From Spirosoma pollinicola (lineage in GTDB: Bacteria > Bacteroidota > Bacteroidia > Cytophagales > Spirosomataceae): 64,000 nt of DNA. Shown one piece after another: positions 1 to 9,636 of the stretch. Numbering within the stretch: position 1 is the first letter of the stretch; every line of letters starts with the position of its first letter. Location: the NCBI RefSeq assembly GCF_002831565.1, contig NZ_CP025096.1, positions 8,242,468-8,306,467 of the forward strand. The letters are read 5' to 3'. The notes under the pieces were generated by a model that was not told the DNA's origin, ran no database searches, and saw only the letters and a program-made list of their open reading frames with translations. The position numbers and the translations under genes were made by a program.

Positions 1-42
1 GGTAAAAAATATGACAAAGCTTATGCGTTTACCCTTGCTTAA
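1..42 (+). CDS. 3' end of a gene that starts before the window
   Basis: The first 13 codons form an open frame ending in TAA at 40-42, with a basic and aromatic tail (GKKYDKAYAFTLA). It could be the C-terminus of an upstream protein. There is too little to identify a family, and chance cannot be excluded. Confidence 0.3.
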   Translation, partial: GKKYDKAYAFTLA

Positions 43-437
43 TCCATAGAAATCGGCCCGGCATTTATTGACCGAAAACGGCCGGTTGAGTAGGCAGTGA
101 GCCAGTACGGATATAAACAGGTAAGTTGCGTAAATAAAACGCGACGCAACCTACACCAGAAGTCTGAAAAGGGGTTATAAAGCTATTTTTGGCCTGGAGG
201 AAATTGAGTACCACTGTAGGCCAACGACCACTAAATAACGTCCGGAACGCAAAATCGGATGTCATTGGTTGGGCCCCCCAAATAGCTATCGTGGTAACGG
301 CGGGTTTAATTGACTACCTTACGAGTCATAGTAGAAAAAACTTTACTTTCGCACGCCTGTTTGAAAGTTCCGAACCTTTTGTGGAGCCTGATTGAACAAG
401 GCTTCCTAACCGGGCGGCTACAGGAACACGTCAATAA
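43..437. other. non-coding stretch before the first complete gene
   Basis: Short open frames run on both strands here, but none shows a recognisable domain, a signal peptide or conserved spacing. The stretch probably holds the promoter of the channel gene that follows. I see no convincing terminator or repeat. Confidence 0.4.
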
Positions 438-1070
438 ATGGAAAAAGATACGACAAGGATAGAGGCGTTCAGCGATGGTATTTTTGCCGTAGCCATCACC
501 CTATTGGCGATTGACCTCAGCCTGGATATCAGTGATATTGAAGCGCATCATAGCCTGAAGACAACGACGGCTGATGAGCTAGAGCAACGGCTTATGGCGC
601 TGTGGCCAAAAGTATTTGCCTATGTCAATTCCTTTGCCTCGGTGCTGCTCATCTGGATGTCGCACCACCGGATGTTTAAACTACTGCGCACCACCAGCAA
701 CCGGCTCATCCTGGCCAATGGCTTGCTGCTGCTGGTAGTGGCCTCGCTCCCGTTTCCTACCAAAACGATGGGCGAGTTTTTAGGTACCGACGCTCAAAAA
801 ACGGCCATCTTATTGTATGTCGGCTACACGGTGGTCATTGCCATGCTGTTTTTGCTCCTAATGCGGGTAATCACCAGCAGCAAGAGGGATTTGCTGCTAC
901 CGGGTATTTCCTCAAAAACGATAACAGGTATTCGCCAGGGCTTACGCATTGGTCTTTTACTGTGTTCCGTCATATTTATCATCACCCTCTTTGTTCCCCT
1001 GATGGGGCTGGCTCTGAGCTTTTGCATGTGGGTGTTCTGGGCGTTCTCATCAACAGAAAAAGCCGTGTAG
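438..1070 (+). CDS. TMEM175-family (DUF1211) potassium-channel-like membrane protein
   Basis: This 210-residue integral membrane protein opens with RIEAFSDGIFAVAITLL, the hallmark first helix of the TMEM175/DUF1211 family, where the FSDG segment forms part of the ion filter. Five to six hydrophobic segments follow, at about residues 12-30, 55-75, 88-106, 122-142 and 168-200. Bacterial members are reported to form tetrameric K+-permeable channels; the role in this strain is inferred from family only. The start is an ATG just upstream of the motif. The gene ends in TAG and stands alone, convergent with the AraC gene beyond it. A second, more diverged member lies at 37491-38129. Confidence 0.88.
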   Translation: MEKDTTRIEAFSDGIFAVAITLLAIDLSLDISDIEAHHSLKTTTADELEQRLMALWPKVFAYVNSFASVLLIWMSHHRMFKLLRTTSNRLILANGLLLLVVASLPFPTKTMGEFLGTDAQKTAILLYVGYTVVIAMLFLLLMRVITSSKRDLLLPGISSKTITGIRQGLRIGLLLCSVIFIITLFVPLMGLALSFCMWVFWAFSSTEKAV

Positions 1071-1127
1071 GCACGATGCCATTTTTGCCGGCCCTGGGAT
1101 ACCGCACATCACGTTTGACTATCCCCT

Positions 1128-2054
1128 TCAGTTAAATGATTGCCGGAATTCCACCGGCGAAAGACCCGTCTTCGCCTTGAACAGCCGGCTGAAGGATTGG
1201 GGATGTTCAACGCCTAATCCATAGGAAATTTCGCTGACTGTCAGTCGGGTACCCGCTATTTTTTCCTTGGCCTTCTCAATCATCTTATCCTGGATGTGTT
1301 GTTGCGTAGTACGGCCTGTCAACAGCTTCAGCAAGGTGCTCAGGTAGTTCGGTGAAATGTTTAGCTGGCTGGCTACGAGCTGTACGCTTGGCGGCCCGTG
1401 TTCCATCAGGTCGTTGCTGTTGAAGTAGCCGGTTAAGCAGGCTTCCAGTCGGTCAAGTAGTTGATGATTTTCAATTTTGCGGGTGAGGAACTGGCGGCTA
1501 TAAAATCGGTCGGCGTAGTTCAGCAATACGTCAGTCAACGCGATGATGATGTCCTGGCTAAACGTATCGGTATTAGCAAAATACTCCGTTTGAATACTTT
1601 GCAGGATGCCAATGATGGTCGCTTCTTCTCGTTCCGTCAGATATAAAGCTTCATGGACAGAATAGTCGAAATAGTCATACTTTTTGATGGATTTGGCAAG
1701 CGCTGTATGCCAAAGAAAATCCGGATGGACGTAAAGGGCCCAGCCCGACATGGGCGGCACGTTTGTCTCTTCATTTTTTAGCGGTGGGCTAAAAACCTGC
1801 CCGGGTGCCATGAAGTACATCACGCCGTCCTGCCCATCATAGGCCTGCTGGCCATAGTTAAAACGGCCGTATCCGTAGCGCTTCAGCGAGATGGTATAAA
1901 AATCAAACGTCCGGCTACCCGACAGTTCTTTCGGCAGGCTTTGTATCCCCTCCAGATTAATCACGCTGATCAACGGATGCTCCGGTCTGGGCAGACCCAG
2001 TAATTGATGAAACTCGCTAATGGTTTTGATCCGGTATGGTTGTGCTACAGGCAT
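1128..2054 (-). CDS. AraC-family transcriptional regulator (array copy 1)
   Basis: The protein has 308 residues, with an N-terminal sensing half (about 1-190, cupin-like in related proteins) and a C-terminal double helix-turn-helix (about 205-305). The second helix-turn-helix ends in the typical PQSFSRLFKAKTGLSP segment. It begins 15 bp after the NmrA-like gene on the same strand, so the two are probably co-transcribed and the regulator may sense a metabolite of that enzyme. It is a close paralogue of the genes at 3181, 5251 and 8699: all share a YGQ...YD...G...F.APGQV segment in the first half and the same C-terminal pattern. The effector is not predictable from sequence. Confidence 0.9.
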   Translation of the reverse strand: MPVAQPYRIKTISEFHQLLGLPRPEHPLISVINLEGIQSLPKELSGSRTFDFYTISLKRYGYGRFNYGQQAYDGQDGVMYFMAPGQVFSPPLKNEETNVPPMSGWALYVHPDFLWHTALAKSIKKYDYFDYSVHEALYLTEREEATIIGILQSIQTEYFANTDTFSQDIIIALTDVLLNYADRFYSRQFLTRKIENHQLLDRLEACLTGYFNSNDLMEHGPPSVQLVASQLNISPNYLSTLLKLLTGRTTQQHIQDKMIEKAKEKIAGTRLTVSEISYGLGVEHPQSFSRLFKAKTGLSPVEFRQSFN

Positions 2055-2069
2055 CTTATCGTGTATTTA

Positions 2070-2975
2070 TTAACCGCCGTAAGCAGCCCCAAACTCGTTG
2101 GCGAATTCGTTCAGTTTCACTTTTCCGGGCGCTGGCCGGTGGCGGTTATAATCTTCATAGAATCTTCCGGTATGGATGCTGGTATTCATGGCGACAAACT
2201 CGCTGGTCAGGCTTTCATTTATTCCAAAAGCTTGGTAGTGTTCCAGCTCCTGCTCGTCAGGGATGGTCACCCATTTTAAATCAGGCTTGCCGATCGCATC
2301 GCCTAAGATATGGGCCGCTTCAGTACAGGTCAGCACCTCGCTGACCACATAACGGACTTTTCTGCCGACCTGCCTGGTTTCAAGCTCGTCCACAATGGCA
2401 TCCGCAATGTCTAAGTTAGACACCCAGGCTACCCGGTCATCCGCACCATAGCTTGCCGCGATGACACCCTGACGTTTAATAGACCCTATACAGGCGAACA
2501 TGTTTTTGTAAAAACCGGCCGGGCGAATGAACGATATACGGACATCAGCCGGCAGCTTACTCAACGTCTTTTCTGCGTTGCGATGAATAATAATGAGACC
2601 ACTGCCGCTGTCCATAGCTGCGCCCATGCTGCTGAGGTAAACCACACGCTTTACCCCAGACTGCCGGATAGCCTGCCCATAATTATTGACAACTGCATCC
2701 GCCCTTTTGATAACTGCATCTGCCGTGTTGGCCGGGTCGGCGAAATTACCGTACGGCGCCAGCATGCAATAAAGGGTGTCGGCACCCGTGAAAGCATCGG
2801 TCAGGAAATCAACGTCTTCCATGACACCAATGGCAGCCATTGCACCCAGCGCTTCAATATCCGTCTGTTTATCGGCATTGCTGCTGATAAGGGTAACGGA
2901 ATGGCCTTTTTTTACCAGTTTCTCTACCAGTGGCGTGCTAATGTAGCCAAGGGAACCCGTTACAGTGATCTTCAT
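2070..2975 (-). CDS. NmrA-like NAD(P)-binding atypical SDR
   Basis: A protein of 301 residues that opens with MKITVTGSLGYISTPLVEKL, the GxxGxxx nucleotide-binding loop of atypical short-chain dehydrogenases, followed by a second beta strand ending LISS. A VVYLSSMGA segment near residue 115 is the usual third landmark. Such NmrA/HSCARG-type proteins either reduce small quinone or aldehyde substrates or act as NADP(H) sensors; which applies here cannot be told. It is the first gene of a probable bicistron with the AraC gene 15 bp downstream. About 200 bp separate it from the next upstream module, enough for its own promoter. Confidence 0.85.
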   Translation of the reverse strand: MKITVTGSLGYISTPLVEKLVKKGHSVTLISSNADKQTDIEALGAMAAIGVMEDVDFLTDAFTGADTLYCMLAPYGNFADPANTADAVIKRADAVVNNYGQAIRQSGVKRVVYLSSMGAAMDSGSGLIIIHRNAEKTLSKLPADVRISFIRPAGFYKNMFACIGSIKRQGVIAASYGADDRVAWVSNLDIADAIVDELETRQVGRKVRYVVSEVLTCTEAAHILGDAIGKPDLKWVTIPDEQELEHYQAFGINESLTSEFVAMNTSIHTGRFYEDYNRHRPAPGKVKLNEFANEFGAAYGG

Positions 2976-3180
2976 GATAGGGCTTTTTTTGCCCTACAAA
3001 GATCCTGCACTGCAAAAAGCCCGGCCCAACAGAATCTACGAAACCTTAAACCAAATCTAAGAATTATCGTCCTTGTATTTCAGCATTAAGGATAAGCTTT
3101 AGCCAACGTAAGCTGGCGAAGTGGTATACGCCAAAAAGGACGCGGGCCTAACCCGTAGCATTGTCGCTGCTTTGTTTTTC

Positions 3181-4098
3181 TCAGTTGAATGTCTGTCGAA
3201 ATTCCAGGGGCGAAAAGCTTGTTTTTGCCTTAAACAGTTTGCTGAATGACTGCAGGTGCTCAAAGCCTAAGCCGTAAGCAATCTCGCTCACGGTAAGGCT
3301 TGTCGTCGACAATCGTTCCTTCGCTTTTTCAATCAGCTTTTCGTGGATGTGCTGCTGGGCGTTTTGGCCGGTTAGGGTCTTTAGTAAGCTGCTCAGATAC
3401 TTCGGGGAAAGATGCAGCTGCGCTGCAATGTGCTGGACGGTCAGCAGGCCTTCCTTGTTTAGACCGGCATTACTAAAATACGCATCCAGCAGCGTTTCAA
3501 AACGGCTAAGCACCTGGTGGGCAGATTTTTCCCGCGTGATGAACTGGCGGTTATAGAACCGCTCTGAATAGCGCAGCAACGTCTCAATTTGCGAGGTGAT
3601 GATGTGCTTACTGAACGTATCAATGGTTGACTGGCACTCCTGCTGAATATTCCTGATGATATCAACCAGTACGGTTTCTTCCTTTTCCGATAAAAACAAG
3701 GCCTCATTGACCGCATAATGCCAAAAGTCGTAGTGCTTAATGGTGATGGCCAGCGGTGTGTTCCACAGAAAATCAGGATGGATCAACAACATCCATCCTG
3801 ATTGTTTGAGCTGTACGGTGTTTTTGTCAACGGAAAGGGCCAGTACCTGGTTAGGCGCTACAAATGACAGGATGCCCTCATCATGATCAAACAGTTGCTG
3901 CCCGTACTTCAGTTTGACTTCGTTCGCATTGGCCACCCGTTTCAGGCCAATGCAATAGAAATCATAACACCAGGAAGCAGGCTCGCTCAGCTGTAAGCTT
4001 GCAACGTTCTCAACCTTAAACACCGCAATCAACGGATGATCCGGTTTGGGCAGCTGCCTGAACTGCAAAAATTCGCTGATGGTTTTGAATCGCTTCAC
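3181..4098 (-). CDS. AraC-family transcriptional regulator (array copy 2)
   Basis: This 305-residue paralogue of the neighbouring AraC proteins has a sensor half containing WCYDFYCIGLKR and KYGQQLFDHDEG, and a C-terminal DNA-binding half with LTVSEIAYGLGFEHLQSFSK. Only 4 bp separate it from the end of the upstream oxidoreductase gene at 4103-5077, which suggests translational coupling on one transcript. The regulator probably controls the promoter in front of that enzyme (inference). The start is the ATG directly preceding KRFKTISEF, a segment aligned with the start of the other copies. Confidence 0.9.
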   Translation of the reverse strand: MKRFKTISEFLQFRQLPKPDHPLIAVFKVENVASLQLSEPASWCYDFYCIGLKRVANANEVKLKYGQQLFDHDEGILSFVAPNQVLALSVDKNTVQLKQSGWMLLIHPDFLWNTPLAITIKHYDFWHYAVNEALFLSEKEETVLVDIIRNIQQECQSTIDTFSKHIITSQIETLLRYSERFYNRQFITREKSAHQVLSRFETLLDAYFSNAGLNKEGLLTVQHIAAQLHLSPKYLSSLLKTLTGQNAQQHIHEKLIEKAKERLSTTSLTVSEIAYGLGFEHLQSFSKLFKAKTSFSPLEFRQTFN

Positions 4099-4102
4099 GG
4101 GG

Positions 4103-5077
4103 TTAGTCCTCCTTTCTTATCTCCAGTACAATCTTACCGCGGACGTGTCTGGTTTCACTGTCGCGGTGTGCATCTGCCACCTGGCTCAAAGGGTATACCT
4201 TGCTCACCACCGCTTTTACTTTACCCTCATTAATGAGCCGGGTGGTACCGCTCAGCGATGACGTATACGTGGTTACACTACCACCGCCTACCAGGGTTCC
4301 GGTGGCGTTCTTTTGGGCAAGGGCCGTCAAAAAATCATCCGTAAGGGGCTGGTCAAGATGTGTACACACAAAGATGCCCCCTTCTTTGAGGACGTCAACC
4401 GACTTCATCCGGACGCTTTCATCGCGGACAGGTGAGGCATTGAATACCACATCTATATCACGCAGCAGCTCTTCAAAGTGCTGGGTATTATAATCGATTA
4501 CCTCATCGGCACCCAGTTCTTTCAGAAAATCAACGTTGTGAGCCGATGCCGTGCCGATCACGTAGCCGCCCATAGCCTTGGCAAACTGCACCGCCAGGTT
4601 GCCTACGCCACCTGCCGCGCCATGAATCAGCACCCGCTGGCCCGGCTGTACCTTGCCCAAATCCACAATGCCATTCCAGGCGATCAGGGCGCAGGAAGGC
4701 AGGGCACCGGCTTCGTTAAAAGCGATATGCTGTGGCATCACAGAGAACTGGCTTGCCTTTACCGCAATATATTCGGCATAGCTGCCATCGCCCGGAAAAT
4801 TAGGCACGCCATACACCTTATCGCCATTTTTAAGGCCAGTCACCTCGCTGCCGGTTTCTTCTACAATGCCTGCTGCATCCAAACCCAGGCCCAGGGGTAA
4901 TTTCAAAAATGAGCGTAACACCTCATTGCCGCCCTCGCGGATAATGTAATCGGCCGGGTTCACGCTGCTCGCATACACTTTCACCAAGATTTCGTCGGCG
5001 GCAGGAACCGGGCGTTCCACCTCTTCTAACTTCATCACATCCGGTCCGCCAAATTCATGAACTCTGATTGCTTTCAT
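4103..5077 (-). CDS. NADP-dependent MDR oxidoreductase, quinone-reductase-like (no zinc ligands)
   Basis: A 324-residue medium-chain dehydrogenase/reductase. The N-terminal GroES-like domain begins MKAIRVHEFGGPDVMKLEEV. The cofactor-binding core has the loop GAAGGVGNLAVQFAKAMG near residues 153-170. The cysteine/histidine set of zinc alcohol dehydrogenases is absent, which places it with zeta-crystallin-type NADPH:quinone or enone reductases. These reduce quinones or alpha,beta-unsaturated carbonyls in the cytoplasm; the substrate here is unknown. It is followed after 4 bp by an AraC gene. A gap of about 170 bp lies upstream of its start. Confidence 0.9.
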   Translation of the reverse strand: MKAIRVHEFGGPDVMKLEEVERPVPAADEILVKVYASSVNPADYIIREGGNEVLRSFLKLPLGLGLDAAGIVEETGSEVTGLKNGDKVYGVPNFPGDGSYAEYIAVKASQFSVMPQHIAFNEAGALPSCALIAWNGIVDLGKVQPGQRVLIHGAAGGVGNLAVQFAKAMGGYVIGTASAHNVDFLKELGADEVIDYNTQHFEELLRDIDVVFNASPVRDESVRMKSVDVLKEGGIFVCTHLDQPLTDDFLTALAQKNATGTLVGGGSVTTYTSSLSGTTRLINEGKVKAVVSKVYPLSQVADAHRDSETRHVRGKIVLEIRKED

Positions 5078-5250
5078 AATAAGCTGATTTTTGTTTTTGA
5101 TGCTACAAAGGTCATCGCTTACGCGGTAGCTTATTTAGTGAAAACGCTCTTTGTCTTAGCCAAAATGCCGGTTGTACAGCTGATTGCCTGCATTACACCA
5201 CCAGAAGGTTATTTGAACTGTCGCAGTAATTTTTAAAAATCTCTGCGACA

Positions 5251-6168
5251 TTAATTCACCGACTGCTTAAAAGCAGAAGGCGACTGCCCGGCCTTATCCC
5301 TGAAAAATTTGCTGAAGGACTGCGCATGGCCGAAGCCCAGCTCGTAAGCAATCTCGCTGATGCTGAGATTCGTCAGGGACAAGCGCTCCTTGGCAAGCTC
5401 TACTATCTTCTCATTCAGAAAATCCTTCGTGCTACGCCCCGTCAGCGTGTGCAGCAGCCGGCTCAGGTAGTTAGGCGACAGGTGAAGCGCATCGGATAGG
5501 TACGCGATGCCCGGGATGCCTTGTGTGGCCAGATGCTTCTGGAAATAGGTGTTCAGCAGGGCTTCAAACTGTTCCAGAATCCGGTGGTTCGCTGCCTTGC
5601 GGGTAACGAATTGCCGCTGATAAAACCGGTCTGCATAGCTCAGTAATGATTCAACCTGACCGACCACGATGGCCTGGCTAAAGGTGTCAACAGCCGCTTC
5701 TACTTCTAAATTGATGATGCCAATAATCTGCTGCAAAGTCTGCTCTTCGCGGGTCGAGAGATGCAGGGCTTCACGCACGGCATAGCCGAAAAAATCGTAA
5801 GCGCTAATCTTTTTAGCGAGGCTGCTTCCCCATAGAAAGTCGGGATGAATAAGGATGGCCCAGCCCATTGGCGGACCCGCGACCTTTTCGTCGGCACGAA
5901 ACCCGAACACCTGGCCCGGCGCCATGAAGAACAGCGTACCCTCACTAAAATCGTAATCCCGTTGCCCGTACGGGTAAGACAGCCCTGCGACTTTCTTTAG
6001 CACGATGCAATAGAAATCGAACACAAAACTGCCCGCACCGGTGTCCGGCAGCTGCGTAACGTTTGAAAGATCAATGACGCTGATTAAGGGGTGCAACGGA
6101 CGGTCATGCCCGAAAAGCCGGTGGTACTCCTCAATGGTTTTGACGCGGAATGGCAGCGATCGTTTCAT
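5251..6168 (-). CDS. AraC-family transcriptional regulator (array copy 3)
   Basis: The protein has 305 residues and the same architecture as its paralogues. The sensor half contains FVFDFYCIVLKKV and LFFMAPGQVFGFRADEK; the C-terminal helix-turn-helix pair contains ISEIAYELGFGHAQSFSKFF. Its start codon overlaps the stop of the upstream SDR reading frame by 4 bp (ATGA type), the tightest coupling in the array. The gene is intact although the SDR in front of it is frameshifted. Confidence 0.9.
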   Translation of the reverse strand: MKRSLPFRVKTIEEYHRLFGHDRPLHPLISVIDLSNVTQLPDTGAGSFVFDFYCIVLKKVAGLSYPYGQRDYDFSEGTLFFMAPGQVFGFRADEKVAGPPMGWAILIHPDFLWGSSLAKKISAYDFFGYAVREALHLSTREEQTLQQIIGIINLEVEAAVDTFSQAIVVGQVESLLSYADRFYQRQFVTRKAANHRILEQFEALLNTYFQKHLATQGIPGIAYLSDALHLSPNYLSRLLHTLTGRSTKDFLNEKIVELAKERLSLTNLSISEIAYELGFGHAQSFSKFFRDKAGQSPSAFKQSVN

Positions 6169-7027
6169 AGCTTGCTGATTCCTGTGAGCTGTTCGCTAAG
6201 CGTCCAGAGCTGCTTTCCTATGGCAGCGTCAAAGCTTTCGTGAAAGGGCACAATCCGTTTTTTATCGTTGTAGAAAACACCAGTTATTCCTTCTACAGAC
6301 GGGTCCAACGCCAGCCATCCCCCGACCTCGCAAACGTCCTTTTCAAAAGGTCTGTACAGCCCAGCAATCGCTTTCATGAAGAGGGGCGCGCCCGCTGTCA
6401 GGTTTGATTTTATAACGCCGGGATTAAAGGTAACCGATGTCACCCCGGTGCCCTGCAACCTGCGGGCCAGCTCAAAGGCGAAGAAACCCTTGCGAACATC
6501 GCCTGCGCTGCCGCCCTCATGCCTGAGTATTTGGCCGTTCCCTGCAAAACAGCGAAATCAAGCTTGGCGCGTTTTATAAATGCCGGGTTGCCGCTTACGG
6601 TGACTACCCGAGACGGTGTGCTGGCTTGTAGAATGTCCAAGAGCTCCTGCGTGAGCAGGAAATGGCTTAAGTAATTTATGGCAAAAGACGGGTCTACGCC
6701 TTCCTGGGTGAGTTGCTTTTTGACGTTAATGCCACCGGCCAGATTCATCAGCCCGTCAAGCCGGGCGTAGCGCTGTTTGACGGCTGCGGCCAGCGCGCGA
6801 ACGGACGACTGCAAGGACAGATCAGCTGTTATCAATTCACCAGCGTTATTGCCAGTTTTGAGGGCGATTTCCGCTAACGCTACCTGCCCTCTTGCCTCAC
6901 TGCGGCTTACAATCACCACTTTTGCGCCCCGCTGCGCAATAGCGATGGCGGTTGCTTTTCCTACGCCGGAACTGCCGCCGGTGATCAGAACTATTTTCCC
7001 ATTCAAAATATTGTTCGGCCCTGTCAT
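6165..7027 (-). pseudogene. short-chain dehydrogenase/reductase interrupted by a frameshift
   Basis: Two overlapping frames together make one SDR of about 285 residues. The first (7027 down to 6440) carries the cofactor loop LITGGSSGVGKATA and the AGG segment of the NAG motif. The second (to 6165) resumes at FELARRLQGTGVTSVTFNPG. Adding one base in the run around 6482-6490 restores an uninterrupted frame. At the catalytic YxxxK position the sequence reads AAQAM, so both active-site residues are missing even after repair. It therefore looks either decayed or non-catalytic. It is the first gene of an SDR-AraC pair. A sequencing indel is possible. Confidence 0.75.
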
Positions 7028-7434
7028 ACAATTGGAATTTTAGTGCAAAAATCGGCCTAAATAAGCGACCGGTTACCCTCAAATCTATCCGATATCTAAT
7101 CAATTCTGACTTCGGCGCGCGACAACGCTTACTTTTTAAGGATGCCTTTTTCTACATTTTCCTGAAGCAGCTTATTATGACTCAATTAGTCAATGGCCCC
7201 TATTGGTCATAACCGAACACTGATTCGCCGTTTTCATGACCTTAGTCACCGCTGATTCTTTGCGCTCAGGCATCATAGTCCCCATCAACCGCAACACTAA
7301 ATGGCCTTCTTTATCATGAAACTAAGAATGGCGCGCAGGTAGTTTTCAGTGAAATCAAAAGGCTTGTATGGGTTTTTATGTATGCCAATGGGCTTGCTCT
7401 CTGTAGTGGACTCCGTTTTCCTTCCGCACCTGAT
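7028..7434. other. 407 bp gap, possible eroded gene
   Basis: No gene reaches convincing support. On the minus strand an open stretch at about 7190-7310 ends in a TGA and is rich in charged residues, but it has no start or recognisable motif. It may be the tail of an eroded gene. The promoter of the SDR-AraC pair should not lie here, because those genes read away from this gap on the same strand. Confidence 0.3.
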
Positions 7435-8412
7435 TTATGGATGATTTGCACCTGTCAGCCGCTCCCAGTTGGCAAAGGCAAATTTTTCTTTGTCCTCTTT
7501 GCTTAATGCGGCCCCTTCCAGAAAATTGCGGGCATCCCTGCCGGGCCGGTATTGGTACGGATAATCTGAAGAAAACAGGATCCGGTCGGTGCCGATAATT
7601 TCAACGGTGCGTTGCAGGTAAGCGGAGCTGTACATGCCGCTTGCCGTCACATACAGGTTTTGGCGGACGTACTCGATAAACGGTTTGCTGAGGCCGGCGG
7701 CTTTGCTTAAGGATGCCAGCCGTTCGGTATAAAATAAAATAACCTCGCCCCAGTGCCCGAGAATGATTTGCAGCGTAGGGAAGTGATCAAATACGTTGGC
7801 CAGTACCAGCCGCACAAACTGGATGCCGGCCTCGTAGTGCCAGCCCAGCCCGTAGGTGGAAAAAGCCAGATTGGTAGCCTCATCAAAGCCTGAATAATAC
7901 ACGTCGCGGACGGCTTTTTGTGGAATCTGCGGGTGAATGAAGAGGGGAACACCGAGCGCTTCCGCCCGCTCGTACAGCGGCCAGAAATCTTGATGGTCCA
8001 GGTTTTTTTCGCGGGTGCGTCCGCAGAGCATGGCGCCTTTTAAGCCGAGGACATTTACGGCTCGTTCCAGCTCGGCGGCTGTCTCCCCTGGTACAGGCAT
8101 CGGCAGCGCGGCAAAGCCCTGAAACCGGTCCGGTGTTTTGCTTACGATGTCGGCGATCAGGTTGTTGGTTTGCTGGGCGAGGCCAACGCTTTCGGGGCCC
8201 AGGTTGTGCAGGCTCGGGCTGGTTAAGGGAATCACCTGCACGTCTATGCCAGTTTCATCCATCAGTTGAAGGCGAGTGCTGCCGAAGTCTGCTAAGCGGT
8301 GTTCGACTTGGCCCAGGTTCAGGGTCTGGCTAGGGTCGGCATCCGGGTCTTTTTCCCAGGCTTCGCTGACTGCTCTCGTCAGAAAATGTTCTTCTACGGC
8401 GATTAATTTCAT
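7435..8412 (-). CDS. amidohydrolase-superfamily protein, gamma-resorcylate-decarboxylase/ACMSD-like
   Basis: A 325-residue TIM-barrel protein. The opening MKLIAVEEHF has the Glu-x-His variant of the first metal motif found in gamma-resorcylate-type decarboxylases. Further expected metal or catalytic positions are present: FIHPQIP near residue 163, LGHWGE near 220 and FSSDYPY near 283. Family members use one divalent metal to decarboxylate hydroxylated aromatic or muconate acids, without hydrolysis. The substrate here is unknown, but a place among redox enzymes and AraC regulators fits aromatic-compound turnover. It has no tightly linked regulator of its own. Confidence 0.87.
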   Translation of the reverse strand: MKLIAVEEHFLTRAVSEAWEKDPDADPSQTLNLGQVEHRLADFGSTRLQLMDETGIDVQVIPLTSPSLHNLGPESVGLAQQTNNLIADIVSKTPDRFQGFAALPMPVPGETAAELERAVNVLGLKGAMLCGRTREKNLDHQDFWPLYERAEALGVPLFIHPQIPQKAVRDVYYSGFDEATNLAFSTYGLGWHYEAGIQFVRLVLANVFDHFPTLQIILGHWGEVILFYTERLASLSKAAGLSKPFIEYVRQNLYVTASGMYSSAYLQRTVEIIGTDRILFSSDYPYQYRPGRDARNFLEGAALSKEDKEKFAFANWERLTGANHP

Positions 8413-8698
8413 GGTTGGCGCTTAGCGGTTTGTTTGGTTCTATAATTAGCGCCAACATTGCATGGGTTGGCGGTGAATGAGCATTCTATCCGTTATGGAA
8501 CCGAAACTCGATGAAAAACCGAAGCTGAAGAGAATGACAAAAGCAAAACGGAAGCACAATTGTTGTCTACATTTCCGTCTGCTTCCACTACTACGATCGC
8601 CTACTGGTTGAAACCCTACTTCTACAGGCTACCACTTAGCCAAAACTCTAATTGATTGCTTCATCCAATATCTTTCTTGTCGGCCAAAACCACTTCAT

Positions 8699-9619
8699 TC
8701 AATTGAAAGACTGCCTGAATGCTACAGGGGACTGGTTGGTTTTTGACTTGAACAATTTGCTGAACGACTGCGAGTGCTCAAAGCCTAACGCGTACGCTAC
8801 TTCGCCCACCGATAAACCGGTGGTAGACAGTTGTTCTTTGGCGATTGTGATCAGTTTGTCATGAATATACTGCTGGGCATTTTGTCCGACCAAGGCCCGG
8901 AGCATATCACTTAAATAACTAGGGGACAGGTGTACCTGCTGGGCCAGATAGCCCACGGTGGGTAGTCCCTGGCTGACCGACGTTTGGTCGGTAAAATAAC
9001 GGTCCAGTACTTCTTCCAGCTGTTGCAGCAAATCGTGGTTTACGGCTTTGCGGGTAAGGAACTGACGTTTGTAGAACCGATTGGCATAGCTTAGGAGCAG
9101 CTCTGATTGAGCGACAATAACGTCCTGGCTGAAATCGTCGATTCGACTGTTTAATTCCGTTTCGATCAGTTTAAATATGGCCAGGATCGTCCCTTTTTCA
9201 TCGTCCGAAAGATGCAGGGTTTCATTAGTTGCATACGAGAAGAAGCCATAGCGTTTAATAGTTTTTGCTAAGGGATACCCTAAAAAGAAATCCGGATGAA
9301 TCAGCAACGTATACTCCGAACACACGCTGGCATCATTATCTTGGCTGCCGATGAGCTGGCCCGGCGAAGCGAACAACAACCCCCCTTCATCAAAATCATA
9401 ATAACGCTGGCCGTACTTTAAGCGGCCGCCAAGTTTTGGTTTATACGATACTTTGTAAAAGCCCAATACATGGTTTTGGGGAAGCCTGTCCCCGTCAACC
9501 GGCGTAGTGAAGCCGTTGATCAGACTGACCAGCGGATGCCGGGGGGTGGGCAAACCACATTCCCGGTGCGCATCGGTTATCGAGTCAATTTTATGCGGGT
9601 TGTTGGCTACTTTGTTCAT
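8699..9619 (-). CDS. AraC-family transcriptional regulator (array copy 4)
   Basis: The ATG at 9619 gives 306 residues, matching its paralogues; an upstream TTG at 9658 would add 13 residues and is less likely. The sensor half contains VLGFYKVSYKPK and LKYGQRYYDFDEGGLLFASPGQ. The C-terminal half has LSVGEVAYALGFEHSQSFSKLFKSK. It follows the SDR gene at 9720-10592 by about 100 bp, and a perfect 12-bp inverted repeat lies just upstream of the chosen start, a candidate operator or terminator that is absent from the tighter modules. Confidence 0.88.
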   Translation of the reverse strand: MNKVANNPHKIDSITDAHRECGLPTPRHPLVSLINGFTTPVDGDRLPQNHVLGFYKVSYKPKLGGRLKYGQRYYDFDEGGLLFASPGQLIGSQDNDASVCSEYTLLIHPDFFLGYPLAKTIKRYGFFSYATNETLHLSDDEKGTILAIFKLIETELNSRIDDFSQDVIVAQSELLLSYANRFYKRQFLTRKAVNHDLLQQLEEVLDRYFTDQTSVSQGLPTVGYLAQQVHLSPSYLSDMLRALVGQNAQQYIHDKLITIAKEQLSTTGLSVGEVAYALGFEHSQSFSKLFKSKTNQSPVAFRQSFN

Positions 9620-9636
9620 CGCTGAGTACCTGAAAA

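Noticed and set aside
189..395. A 68-codon frame near the left edge
   Set aside because: No recognisable domain, and the reading frame begins in what looks like the promoter region of the channel gene.
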